The notes beneath the pieces are model-generated. The model searched no databases. It worked only from the letters and a program-made list of their open reading frames with translations, and was not told the origin of the DNA. DNA of 5,678 nucleotides from Candidatus Pelagibacter sp. (GTDB taxonomy: Bacteria > Pseudomonadota > Alphaproteobacteria > Pelagibacterales > Pelagibacteraceae), in NCBI GenBank assembly GCA_028224115.1, contig JAOIVP010000031.1:1-5678 (forward strand), given 5' to 3'. Position numbers and translations under genes: made by a program. This document shows, piece after piece, positions 1-5,678 of the stretch (positions are counted from its first letter, which is position 1; every line of letters starts with the position of its first letter).

Positions 1-480
1 ACTCCACCCGAGTCAGTTTACAAAAGAATTAAAAAAGAAAATAATGCCATTGGCGAAGCAAGAGCTATCAACTCGGCTCTACTTTTTTTTAAAGAAAAAT
101 TTATTATGCCAGTAGAAGGTATTATAAGCGGTGTCTATGGTAGTCAAAGAATTTTGAACGGTAAACCAAGATGGCCTCACTACGGCATAGATATAGCTGC
201 AAAACAAGGAACAATGATCAAATCATCTGGCACTGGTGTTGTTACAATGGCTGAAGATGATTTATATTACACTGGTGGAACAGTAATTATGGATCATGGC
301 CATGGTATTTCAACAATATATTCTCACCTTGAAAATGTTTTAGTTTCAGTTGGAGATAGAATAAATCAAGGAGATATAATAGGTACTGTTGGATCAACTG
401 GAAGATCAACTGGGCCCCATCTAGATTTTAGAATAAATTGGTTTCAAACAAGACTTGATCCTATGTCTGTATTAAAATAA
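1..480 (+). CDS. M23-family (LytM/peptidase_M23) metallopeptidase, C-terminal part, 5'-truncated by window edge
   Basis: Zinc-dependent endopeptidase domain of the LytM/M23 type, which in this family cuts peptidoglycan cross-link peptides in the periplasm or regulates such cutting. The frame is open from base 1, so the true start and any signal peptide lie outside the window; the ATG at 106 is an internal Met (visible residue 36), preceded in frame by coherent protein (TPPESVYKRIKKENN...). Of 159 visible residues, the M23 core runs from about 35 to 159. Motifs seen: HYGID (H60, D64; the HxxxD zinc motif), a glycine-rich beta stretch with DHGHGIST, YSHL (H109; the conserved catalytic-side His), the GDxIxxG turn with VGSTGRSTGPHLDFRINW. 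In the last motif the usual HxH is HxD (H140, D142), so the third zinc ligand would be Asp. HLD(W/F)R variants are, as I recall, common in alphaproteobacterial members, so activity is still plausible. It ends 9 bases before the next gene. Family assignment is secure; exact substrate is not. Confidence 0.93.
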   Translation, partial: TPPESVYKRIKKENNAIGEARAINSALLFFKEKFIMPVEGIISGVYGSQRILNGKPRWPHYGIDIAAKQGTMIKSSGTGVVTMAEDDLYYTGGTVIMDHGHGISTIYSHLENVLVSVGDRINQGDIIGTVGSTGRSTGPHLDFRINWFQTRLDPMSVLK

Positions 481-489
481 AAAAGTTTA

Positions 490-1266
490 ATGAAAAAAAC
501 ATTAAAAGATAAACTTTCAGATAAATTAGTTAACGCTTTTTTAAAAAATAAGATTATTTCAGCGATACCTAAAAAATTTACAAAAAAACTTACTGACGCA
601 GACAAATTTAGAAAACTATGTGAAAGTAAAATTAAAGAACCAGTAATTGGATACAAGGCTGGTGGAACCGGTATTCCTTTATTGAAAAAATTGAATGAAA
701 AAGAACCTTTTTACGCTTCAGTTTACGCAAGAAATTTTTTAAAAAGTGGTAAACGTGTTAAAATAAATAAATCAACTTTAGGAATTGAGCTTGAAGTTTG
801 TTATTTAATTAAAAAGTCTTTTTTTTCATCAAAAGGATTAATTACAAGCAAGAATGTTACTAAATTCATATCTCATATGGCTCCATGTATTGAGGTAGTT
901 GGTTATAGACAAAGAAGAAAAGGAATAACCTCTTTTGGAGATCTAAGTAGTGATTTTGGTGGAAATGTTAAGTTTCTAATTGGTCAAAAGAAAAAATATA
1001 AGAAAATTAATATAGGAAATTTAAAAGCAAAGATTTCAAACAAAAAAATAAAGCAAAGTGTTAATGGAAATACTAATGCTGTATACATTAACCCACTTAA
1101 TTCTCTAAAATTTGTTTTAAACAAAGTTAAAAAAGACAAAGTTGATTTAGGTAAAAATTTTTATGTGTTCACAGGTTCTACGGTAGGTGTGGTTCCTATT
1201 CTTAGCAAAGGTTTATATACTGGTAATATTGATAAATTAGGGTCTGTAAAAGCAATCATTTATTAA
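490..1266 (+). CDS. 2-keto-4-pentenoate hydratase-like protein (MhpD / FAA-hydrolase superfamily), divergent
   Basis: 258 residues, close to the usual 250-270 of MhpD-type hydratases, which add water to 2-hydroxypenta-2,4-dienoate-type enols in the cytoplasm; relatives include oxaloacrotonate decarboxylases. Recognition rests on the order of motifs: GYKAGGTG (54-61, with the conserved Lys56), PFYASVY (73-79), GIELEV (98-103, the two metal-binding acids E100 and E102), CIEVVGYR (133-140, E135 as third acid and R140), SSDFGGN (153-159, where the family has an AD-N motif), a central LIG, NPLNSLKFVLN (201-211, like the family's GDPLxALxWLAN), FTGSTVGVVPI and the terminal LGSVKAIIY (250-258, like LGSVxVxF). 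The three expected acids are present, so it may be active, but D in the IEVVDxR motif is replaced by Gly and the protein is very lysine-rich. The first ~40 residues are basic and amphipathic with no membrane segment. The start follows the peptidase stop by 9 bases, with no clear ribosome site; the stop overlaps the next ATG. Substrate unknown; a non-catalytic paralog remains possible. Confidence 0.75.
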   Translation: MKKTLKDKLSDKLVNAFLKNKIISAIPKKFTKKLTDADKFRKLCESKIKEPVIGYKAGGTGIPLLKKLNEKEPFYASVYARNFLKSGKRVKINKSTLGIELEVCYLIKKSFFSSKGLITSKNVTKFISHMAPCIEVVGYRQRRKGITSFGDLSSDFGGNVKFLIGQKKKYKKINIGNLKAKISNKKIKQSVNGNTNAVYINPLNSLKFVLNKVKKDKVDLGKNFYVFTGSTVGVVPILSKGLYTGNIDKLGSVKAIIY

Positions 1267-1268
1267 TG
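1264..1268 (+). other. TAATG stop/start overlap between hydratase-like and M24-like genes
   Basis: The TAA stop (1264-1266) of the hydratase-like gene shares its last A with the ATG (1266-1268) of the M24-like gene. No purine-rich Shine-Dalgarno element is seen upstream of this ATG, so terminating ribosomes probably reinitiate. This is a sign that the two proteins are made from one message and may act in one pathway. Confidence 0.85.
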
Positions 1269-2417
1269 GCTCTTCATTTTAGTAAAGAAGAATTTTTTAA
1301 AAGAAAACAAGATGTTTTAAAATCTATGAAAGAGCAAAATTTAGATGCTCTTTTAATGTTCAGACAAGAGTCAATGTATTGGCTTACGGGTTACGATACA
1401 TTTGGATATGTTTTTTTTCAAACTTTAGTCTTAGATCAAAAAGGAAATGTAGTTTTATTAACTCGTGCACCTGACTTGAGACAAGCGCAGAATACATCAA
1501 ATATTCAAGATATAAGAATTTGGGTTGATAAAGATGGAATTAATCCTACAGATGATCTTAAAATAATTTTAGATGAACTTGATCTAAAAAATAAAAAAAT
1601 AGGTATTGAATATGAAGCTTACGGTATGACAGGACGTAACGCTTTAAAGTTAAATAAATCCTTGGAAAATTATTGTAAAATTGAAGATCAATCTGAACTG
1701 TTAACAAAACTAAGAGTTATAAAATCTAATGAAGAATTAGTTTATGTAAAACAAGCTGCTGAACTTGCAGATAGAGCTTTAGATGAAGCTTGGAAATATG
1801 CAAAAGCTGGAGCTAATGAAGCAAAAATTTTAGCTGAAATGCAAAGAGCAGTCCTTGAAGGTGGCGGTGATTATCCTGCTAATGAATATATTATAGGTTC
1901 AGGTGATAATGCTTTGCTTTGTAGGTACCAAGCTGAAAAAAGAAGTTTATCAAACACTGATCAGCTAAGTTTAGAATGGGCTGGTACTTATAAACATTAC
2001 CATTCTGCAATGTTTAGAACTATTCCTATAGGAAAAGCTGACCCCAAACATATAAAAATGCATGAAGCTTGTGTTGAAGCTTTAACTAACTGTGTAAAAA
2101 CGTTAGTTCCAGGAAAAACAGCTGGTGAAGTTTTTGATGCGCATGCAAAAACATTTGATAATTTAGGATTTAATAAAGCAAGAATGAATGCGTGTGGATA
2201 TTCATTAGGTTCAACGTTTTCACCTAATTGGATGGACTGGCCAATGCTATACACTGGTAATCCTTACAAGATTGTACCAGGTAATGTCTTCTTTATGCAT
2301 ATGATCTTAATGGACTCAGATAGCAATTTAGCAATGAATTTAGGTGAAACCTATTTAGTTACTGAGAATGGTAATGAAAGATTGGGTAAGCAAAAATTAG
2401 ATTTAGTTATTCTTTAA
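1266..2417 (+). CDS. M24-fold hydrolase of the creatinase / ectoine hydrolase (DoeA/EutD)-like type
   Basis: 383 residues, the usual length for a two-domain creatinase-N plus M24 protein. Residues ~10-145 form the N-terminal creatinase-like domain (DALLMFRQESMYWLTGY at 27-43 is the typical 'xNxxYLTGY' region); ~150-383 form the pita-bread catalytic domain (start LRVIKSNEEL). Cytoplasmic, no signal peptide or membrane segment. True Xaa-Pro aminopeptidases bind two metals with D, D, H, E, E; here the aligned positions read E237 (LSLEWAG), A248 (YHSAMFRT), Y312 (NACGYSLG), H345 (FFMHMIL) and E361 (LGETYLVTENG), so four of five ligands are changed. That pattern, with HYHSAMFRT, WMDWPMLYxGNP and HMILMDSDS, matches the metal-independent creatinase/ectoine-hydrolase side of the family, which opens or cleaves small C-N bonds (creatine, ectoine) and not peptides. 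The substrate cannot be read from sequence; ectoine, creatine-like guanidino compounds or related solutes are candidates. It will often be auto-annotated as Xaa-Pro peptidase, which is probably misleading. Coupled to the preceding gene; 3' end overlaps the convergent oxidase gene by 4 bp. Confidence 0.88.
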   Translation: MALHFSKEEFFKRKQDVLKSMKEQNLDALLMFRQESMYWLTGYDTFGYVFFQTLVLDQKGNVVLLTRAPDLRQAQNTSNIQDIRIWVDKDGINPTDDLKIILDELDLKNKKIGIEYEAYGMTGRNALKLNKSLENYCKIEDQSELLTKLRVIKSNEELVYVKQAAELADRALDEAWKYAKAGANEAKILAEMQRAVLEGGGDYPANEYIIGSGDNALLCRYQAEKRSLSNTDQLSLEWAGTYKHYHSAMFRTIPIGKADPKHIKMHEACVEALTNCVKTLVPGKTAGEVFDAHAKTFDNLGFNKARMNACGYSLGSTFSPNWMDWPMLYTGNPYKIVPGNVFFMHMILMDSDSNLAMNLGETYLVTENGNERLGKQKLDLVIL

Positions 2418-3718
2418 ATTTCTGATCTAGCTCTTAAACGCTCATAAATTAAACGTGTTTTAACACCTAAGTTTAAAAATGGTTGAGGTGGTAACCAAGT
2501 AGGTTTGTTTCTTGCTTCTATAGTTTGAATTTCATCTGTGTTTTCTTCGCTTGCTTTCATAGCAATTTGTTCACCAAATAAGGTACCTACACCAATACCT
2601 GAGCCATTATAACAACCAGCAGCAAAAATATTGTTGTCAATTTTTTCAAATATTTGAGAACTATTTCTTGTTCTAGATACTACACCAGACCATGATGATT
2701 GAATTATATCTTCAGGTAATTGTGGAAATCTTTTTTTAATACCAATTTTTTGATTAATTGATCTTTTTTGTAAATCAAACTTAGACATCTTAAAAGGATT
2801 ATGGACCTCAGCTGTATTTCGTATCAAAATTCTTTTATCTTTGGTCATTCTAATTGTAGCACCCATCGGTCTTACAGGTAAAACACCCCATTCTTTTGGT
2901 TGACCAATAGATTTAAATTCATCTTCAGTTAATGGTCTTGTCATACTTGCAGTTAGAGTAATTGGGAAATTGTAATTTGATTTAATTCCTAAAGATTTCA
3001 AAAAACCATTTGTTGCAAAAATGATTTTCTTAGTATTAATTTTACCATTTTTAAATTCACAAGAGATTATATCTTTAGTTTTATTCCAACTTAATAAAGG
3101 TGAATTTTCATATAAACAAACATTCTTTGGTAATACATCAATCATTGCTCTAACTAATTTACCAGGATGTAATAAAACTCCTCCCTCGGTATGAAGTGCT
3201 ACATTGTAAAAATTAGTACCTATTCTTTTAGATAATTCTTTATTGGAAAATAAATTATGCTCAAAACCTAATTTTGTAAGAGTATAAGAGAAGTTTCTTA
3301 AAATTTTTTCGTCTTCTTTTTTTGAGGATGCAAAATATTTACCACATTCATTCCAATCACAATCTACTTGGTATTCATTTATGAATTTCTTAACAATATT
3401 TATTCCTAATTCATAAATATCAGCTTTTTTTTTGTAATTATCCAACTCTTTGTTTGAAGTGAAACCATCATTAAGTGTTGTATCAACCAAATATCCAGAA
3501 TTTCTACTACTAGCACCCTCACCCGCTAATTGTGCATCAACTAATATGATTTTTTGATTTGGATATAATTGACCTAATTTTCTTGCAGCAGATAATCCTG
3601 TGTAACCTGCTCCAATTATTAGCCAATCACACTCTTCATTTAATTGAAGACTCTTAGTATTTATTCTTGGAGTTAAATCATTAATCCAACTACAAGTGCT
3701 ATCATTTTCTATCTGCAT
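2414..3718 (-). CDS. FAD-dependent oxidoreductase, DAO family (DadA / PuuB-like amine or amino-acid oxidase)
   Basis: 434 residues, normal for glycine-oxidase/D-amino-acid dehydrogenase/gamma-glutamylputrescine oxidase-type flavoproteins, which oxidise a C-N bond of a secondary amine or amino acid to an imine with FAD. The N-terminus has a short SxW leader (S10-W11, as in PuuB-like proteins) before the Rossmann FAD-binding motif: DWLIIGAGYTGLSAARKLG (31-49), followed by the acidic residue ending beta2 (LVDA, D61) and GEGASSRNSGYLVD (66-79), the conserved stretch after the ADP-binding fold. The middle part (~95-340) is the substrate domain with TEGGVLLHPGKLVRAM (177-192), a usual DAO element. 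The C-terminal FAD site is IFAAGCYNGSGIGVGTLFGEQIA (364-386). No membrane helix or signal peptide; likely cytoplasmic or loosely membrane-associated. The ATG at 3716-3718 lies 10 bases after the carbamoyltransferase stop, with no ribosome site visible, suggesting an operon. The substrate is unresolved; the last ~45 residues (PTWLPPQPFLNLGVKTRLIYERLRA) are a basic tail seen in this subgroup. Confidence 0.92.
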   Translation of the reverse strand: MQIENDSTCSWINDLTPRINTKSLQLNEECDWLIIGAGYTGLSAARKLGQLYPNQKIILVDAQLAGEGASSRNSGYLVDTTLNDGFTSNKELDNYKKKADIYELGINIVKKFINEYQVDCDWNECGKYFASSKKEDEKILRNFSYTLTKLGFEHNLFSNKELSKRIGTNFYNVALHTEGGVLLHPGKLVRAMIDVLPKNVCLYENSPLLSWNKTKDIISCEFKNGKINTKKIIFATNGFLKSLGIKSNYNFPITLTASMTRPLTEDEFKSIGQPKEWGVLPVRPMGATIRMTKDKRILIRNTAEVHNPFKMSKFDLQKRSINQKIGIKKRFPQLPEDIIQSSWSGVVSRTRNSSQIFEKIDNNIFAAGCYNGSGIGVGTLFGEQIAMKASEENTDEIQTIEARNKPTWLPPQPFLNLGVKTRLIYERLRARSEI

Positions 3719-3728
3719 GATGGCAAGT

Positions 3729-5564
3729 TTAATCTAATTCAAATTCTTTTGTATAGTCCTTTTTAAGATTAGGATTTTGTTTATTTTTTTCTAACATACA
3801 GTTCCCGATAACTAAATAATCTAGTTCTGTACCCATAAAGCAATTGAAAGCATCTGTAGGGGTGTTTACAATTGGCTCTCCTCTTACATTAAATGAAGTG
3901 TTCACAATTACAGGACAACCAGTTTTTTCCTTAAATTTCAAAATTAAGTCATAATAAGGTTTGTTATTTGTTTGAGTTACTGTTTGAATTCTAGCAGAGT
4001 AGTCAACGTGGGTCACTGCTGGAATTTCAGATCTCTTAATATTTAACTTTTCTATTCCAAAGAGTTGTTTTTGCTCCTCTGTCATTTCTATTTTTTTTTC
4101 TGAATTAATTTCTGCAACAAGCAACATATATGGACTTTCAACATTTAAATTAAACCAATCCTGTAAATCTTCTTTGATAATTGAAGGAGCAAATGGTCTA
4201 AAACTTTCTCGATACTTTACTTTTAAATTTAAGTTTTTTTGCATTTTTTCAGATCTTGGGTCACCTAATATTGACCTTCCACCTAAAGCCCTGGGTCCAA
4301 ATTCCATTTTACCCTGAAACCAACCAATAGCATTTCCTTCAGATAAAAAACTCGATGTTTTATTGATTAAATTTTCGTAGTCGAAAGTATCAAAATTAGC
4401 TCCAATTGATTTTAATTCTTTTTCTATTTCATTTTGAGTAAATTCAGGTCCCAAATAACTTCCTTTCATAGAATCTTTTGGATTAACTTTTCTTTTATTG
4501 CCTTGGTCTAAGTGGCACAAAGCTAAAGCCGCACCAAGTGAGCCTCCAGCATCTCCAGCAGCAGGCTGTATCCATATATTGTCAAAAATTTTCTCTTTGA
4601 GAATTTTGCCATTAGCAACACAATTTAAAGCTACACCTCCAGCTAAACATAAATTTTTAATATTATATTCATCTCGAATTGATCTTGATAACTTGATCAT
4701 AATATCTTCTGTAACTTTTTGAATGGAAGCCGCAATATCCATATGAAATTTTGTTAATTTCTCATTTATTGGATTTCTTGGTTTCTGACCAAACAAATTA
4801 TGAAATTTGTCATTAGTCATTTTTAATCCAGTGGCATAGTTAAAATAATTTTGATTTAATCTAAAAGTCCCATCCTCTTTGATGTCAACTAATTGATGTA
4901 TTTTATCTTCGTAAATAGGATTTCCATATGGGGCTAAACCCATAAGTTTATACTCACCACTATTAACTTTAAATCCAGTATAATAAGTAAAAGATGAATA
5001 TAATAAACCGAGAGAATGAGGAAAATGTATTTCTTTTTTAATATCTAATTTGTTACCTTTGCCAATAGCAACTGTTGTAGTTGCCCATTCACCCACACCA
5101 TCCGCTGTAAGTATAACAGCTTCTTCAAAAGGAGATGGGAAAAAAGCACTGGCAGCATGACTTAAATGATGATCTGAAAAGTAAATATTTTCATCAGACT
5201 TGTAATTGGAGTCATGCTCTTTAAGTTCATTAAATAATAAATTTTTTTGAAAAAGTTTTTCTTTAATCCACAAGGGCATTGCCTTACTAAATGAAATGAA
5301 TCCTTTTGGAGCAAAAGCCACATATGTTTCTAAAAGTCTTTCAAATTTTAAAAATGGTTTTTCAAAAAAAACTATTTGATCTATCTCACTTAATTTAAGA
5401 TTTGCACTTTTTAAAACAAAGTTAATAGCATTCCGAGGATAACTTGAGTCATGTTTTTTTCTTGTAAATCTTTCTTCTTGAGCAGCAGCAAATATCTCTC
5501 CATTAATTAAAATAGTTGCAGCACTATCATGATAAAATGCTGATATTCCTAAAATTGAAGACAC
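3729..5564 (-). CDS. O-carbamoyltransferase, NodU/CmcH/TobZ family
   Basis: 611 residues, full length for this family. The enzyme uses carbamoyl phosphate and ATP to make carbamoyl-adenylate, then transfers the carbamoyl group to a hydroxyl (sugar, Nod factor, antibiotic or toxin scaffold). The N-terminal Kae1-like domain (~1-350) shows ILGISAFYHDSAAT (4-17), AAQEERFTRKKHD (27-39), the metal-binding DHHLSHAASAFF (131-142, H132-x3-H136), ILTADGVGEWATT (151-163), GEYKLMGLAPYG (203-214), NLCLAGGVALNCVANG (304-319) and IQPAAGDAGGSLGAAL (332-347). The C-terminal YrdC-like domain (~365-600) has SYLGPEF, GWFQGKMEFGPRALGGRSILGDPR, RESFRPFAPSI, SPYMLLVAEI, AVTHVDYSARIQTV and CPVIVNTSFNVRGEPIV. All key motifs look intact. 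It starts with GTG (5562-5564): the reading ILGISAFYHDS begins three residues later, so no downstream start fits, and the preceding codon in the same frame is the TAA of the upstream gene. Acceptor unknown; surface polysaccharide or a small metabolite are the usual choices. The FAD oxidase follows after 10 bases. Confidence 0.96.
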   Translation of the reverse strand: MSSILGISAFYHDSAATILINGEIFAAAQEERFTRKKHDSSYPRNAINFVLKSANLKLSEIDQIVFFEKPFLKFERLLETYVAFAPKGFISFSKAMPLWIKEKLFQKNLLFNELKEHDSNYKSDENIYFSDHHLSHAASAFFPSPFEEAVILTADGVGEWATTTVAIGKGNKLDIKKEIHFPHSLGLLYSSFTYYTGFKVNSGEYKLMGLAPYGNPIYEDKIHQLVDIKEDGTFRLNQNYFNYATGLKMTNDKFHNLFGQKPRNPINEKLTKFHMDIAASIQKVTEDIMIKLSRSIRDEYNIKNLCLAGGVALNCVANGKILKEKIFDNIWIQPAAGDAGGSLGAALALCHLDQGNKRKVNPKDSMKGSYLGPEFTQNEIEKELKSIGANFDTFDYENLINKTSSFLSEGNAIGWFQGKMEFGPRALGGRSILGDPRSEKMQKNLNLKVKYRESFRPFAPSIIKEDLQDWFNLNVESPYMLLVAEINSEKKIEMTEEQKQLFGIEKLNIKRSEIPAVTHVDYSARIQTVTQTNNKPYYDLILKFKEKTGCPVIVNTSFNVRGEPIVNTPTDAFNCFMGTELDYLVIGNCMLEKNKQNPNLKKDYTKEFELD

Positions 5565-5567
5565 TTA
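5562..5567 (-). other. In-frame TAA|GTG junction between the DUF5989-type gene and the carbamoyltransferase gene
   Basis: On the minus strand the stop TAA (5567-5565) is followed without spacer and in the same frame by the GTG start (5564-5562). The preceding bases are A/T-rich coding sequence without a Shine-Dalgarno element. Start on GTG probably depends on ribosomes terminating just before it. Readthrough of this single stop would give a fused membrane-anchor plus carbamoyltransferase, which is only a possibility. Confidence 0.85.
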
Positions 5568-5678
5568 AAAAATTGTATATATAAAAGGTGCAACTGCTGA
5601 TCCTTGACTTAAAATTATTAGCCCTCCAAACAAAGCAAGAACAATGATAATGGGTAATAGCCAATATTTTTTTCTAAC
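5565..5678 (-). CDS. DUF5989-type small membrane protein, C-terminal 37 residues (start outside window)
   Basis: The minus-strand frame is open from the right edge to a TAA at 5565-5567 and encodes VRKKYWLLPIIIVLALFG..., ending GSAVAPFIYTIF. It has a short basic lead (RKK), one membrane segment of about 18 hydrophobic residues (WLLPIIIVLALFGGLIIL) and the ending SQGSAVAPFIYTIF, which I recognise as typical of DUF5989 proteins of about 50 residues; so around 10-15 N-terminal residues are missing here. Such small proteins are often encoded next to NodU-type carbamoyltransferases, together with a second small membrane protein (SxtJ-like); the small genes beside sxtI in saxitoxin clusters are the best-known case. 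Biochemical role unknown; an inferred role is anchoring or assisting the carbamoyltransferase at the inner membrane. It is too short to show up in usual gene calls at this window edge. Family assignment is from memory of the C-terminal pattern. Confidence 0.88.
   Translation of the reverse strand, partial: VRKKYWLLPIIIVLALFGGLIILSQGSAVAPFIYTIF

Noticed and set aside
83..90. Run of eight T that could mark an intrinsic terminator
   Set aside because: No GC-rich hairpin stands before it and it encodes Leu-Phe-Phe inside the M23 frame; similar T/A runs occur in several genes here as part of the AT-rich codon use.
106..480. Treating ATG 106 as the start of the M23 gene
   Set aside because: The same frame stays open to base 1 with protein-like sequence that continues directly into the peptidase core, so the gene is cut by the window edge and 106 is an internal Met.
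444..656. Minus-strand open frame of 70 codons with hydrophobic composition
   Set aside because: Antisense to the end of the M23 gene and the start of the hydratase-like gene; hydrophobicity comes from the complement of lysine-rich codons.
1997..2254. Minus-strand open frame of 85 codons
   Set aside because: It lies wholly antisense to the well-supported M24-like gene, with no recognisable motif; a shadow frame.
4498..4722. Plus-strand open frame of 74 codons
   Set aside because: Antisense to the conserved GGVALNC/AAGDAGG region of the carbamoyltransferase, whose motifs explain the sequence.
3729..5564. tRNA-modifying TsaD/Kae1 or HypF as identity of this gene
   Set aside because: It has the Kae1-like fold first and the YrdC-like C-terminal domain second, with NodU/TobZ signature motifs (YHDSAA, QEERFTRxKHD, FGPRALGGRSIL, NTSFNVRGEPIV), and lacks the HypF acylphosphatase and zinc-finger parts.
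1..5678. CRISPR array, tRNA/rRNA, insertion sequence or attachment sites
   Set aside because: No spaced direct repeats, transposase motifs, tRNA-like cloverleaf or inverted terminal repeats were seen; practically all bases are in coding frames.

Overview
This is a gene-dense, AT-rich (by eye about 30% GC) bacterial window with almost no intergenic sequence and no recognisable strong Shine-Dalgarno sites. Lysine, asparagine and isoleucine are heavily used and most codons are A/T-ending. The streamlined layout and the look of the proteins suggest a marine alphaproteobacterium of the SAR11/Pelagibacterales type. This is an inference from style, with no rRNA or other marker to confirm it.

Two convergent gene runs meet tail to tail. 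The plus-strand run (1-2417) has three genes: the 3' part of an M23-family cell-wall peptidase (1-480, open through the left edge), a divergent protein with the layout of the 2-keto-4-pentenoate hydratase / fumarylacetoacetate hydrolase group (490-1266), and a creatinase/ectoine-hydrolase-like member of the M24 'pita-bread' fold (1266-2417) that has lost most of the metal ligands of true aminopeptidases. The last two overlap by one base (TAATG) and are probably translated together; the peptidase ends 9 bases before the hydratase-like gene.

The minus-strand run, read right to left, has the C-terminal end of a small DUF5989-type membrane protein (5678-5565), a full-length NodU/CmcH/TobZ-type O-carbamoyltransferase starting with GTG directly after the previous stop (5564-3729), and a DadA/PuuB-like FAD-dependent amine or amino-acid oxidase (3718-2414). 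The last codons of the M24-like gene and the oxidase overlap by 4 bp on opposite strands.

Functionally, the hydratase-like protein, the creatinase-like hydrolase and the FAD amine oxidase would fit small-molecule (amine or compatible-solute) catabolism, but no substrate can be read from the sequence. The carbamoyltransferase with its DUF5989 partner is a known pairing (as with SxtI and its small neighbours in saxitoxin clusters), probably modifying a surface glycan or small metabolite. I see no mobile element, CRISPR array, RNA gene or clearly new system. The most interesting points are the in-frame TAA|GTG junction, altered metal-ligand residues in two 'peptidase' families, and the functional pairing of the carbamoyltransferase with an oxidase.
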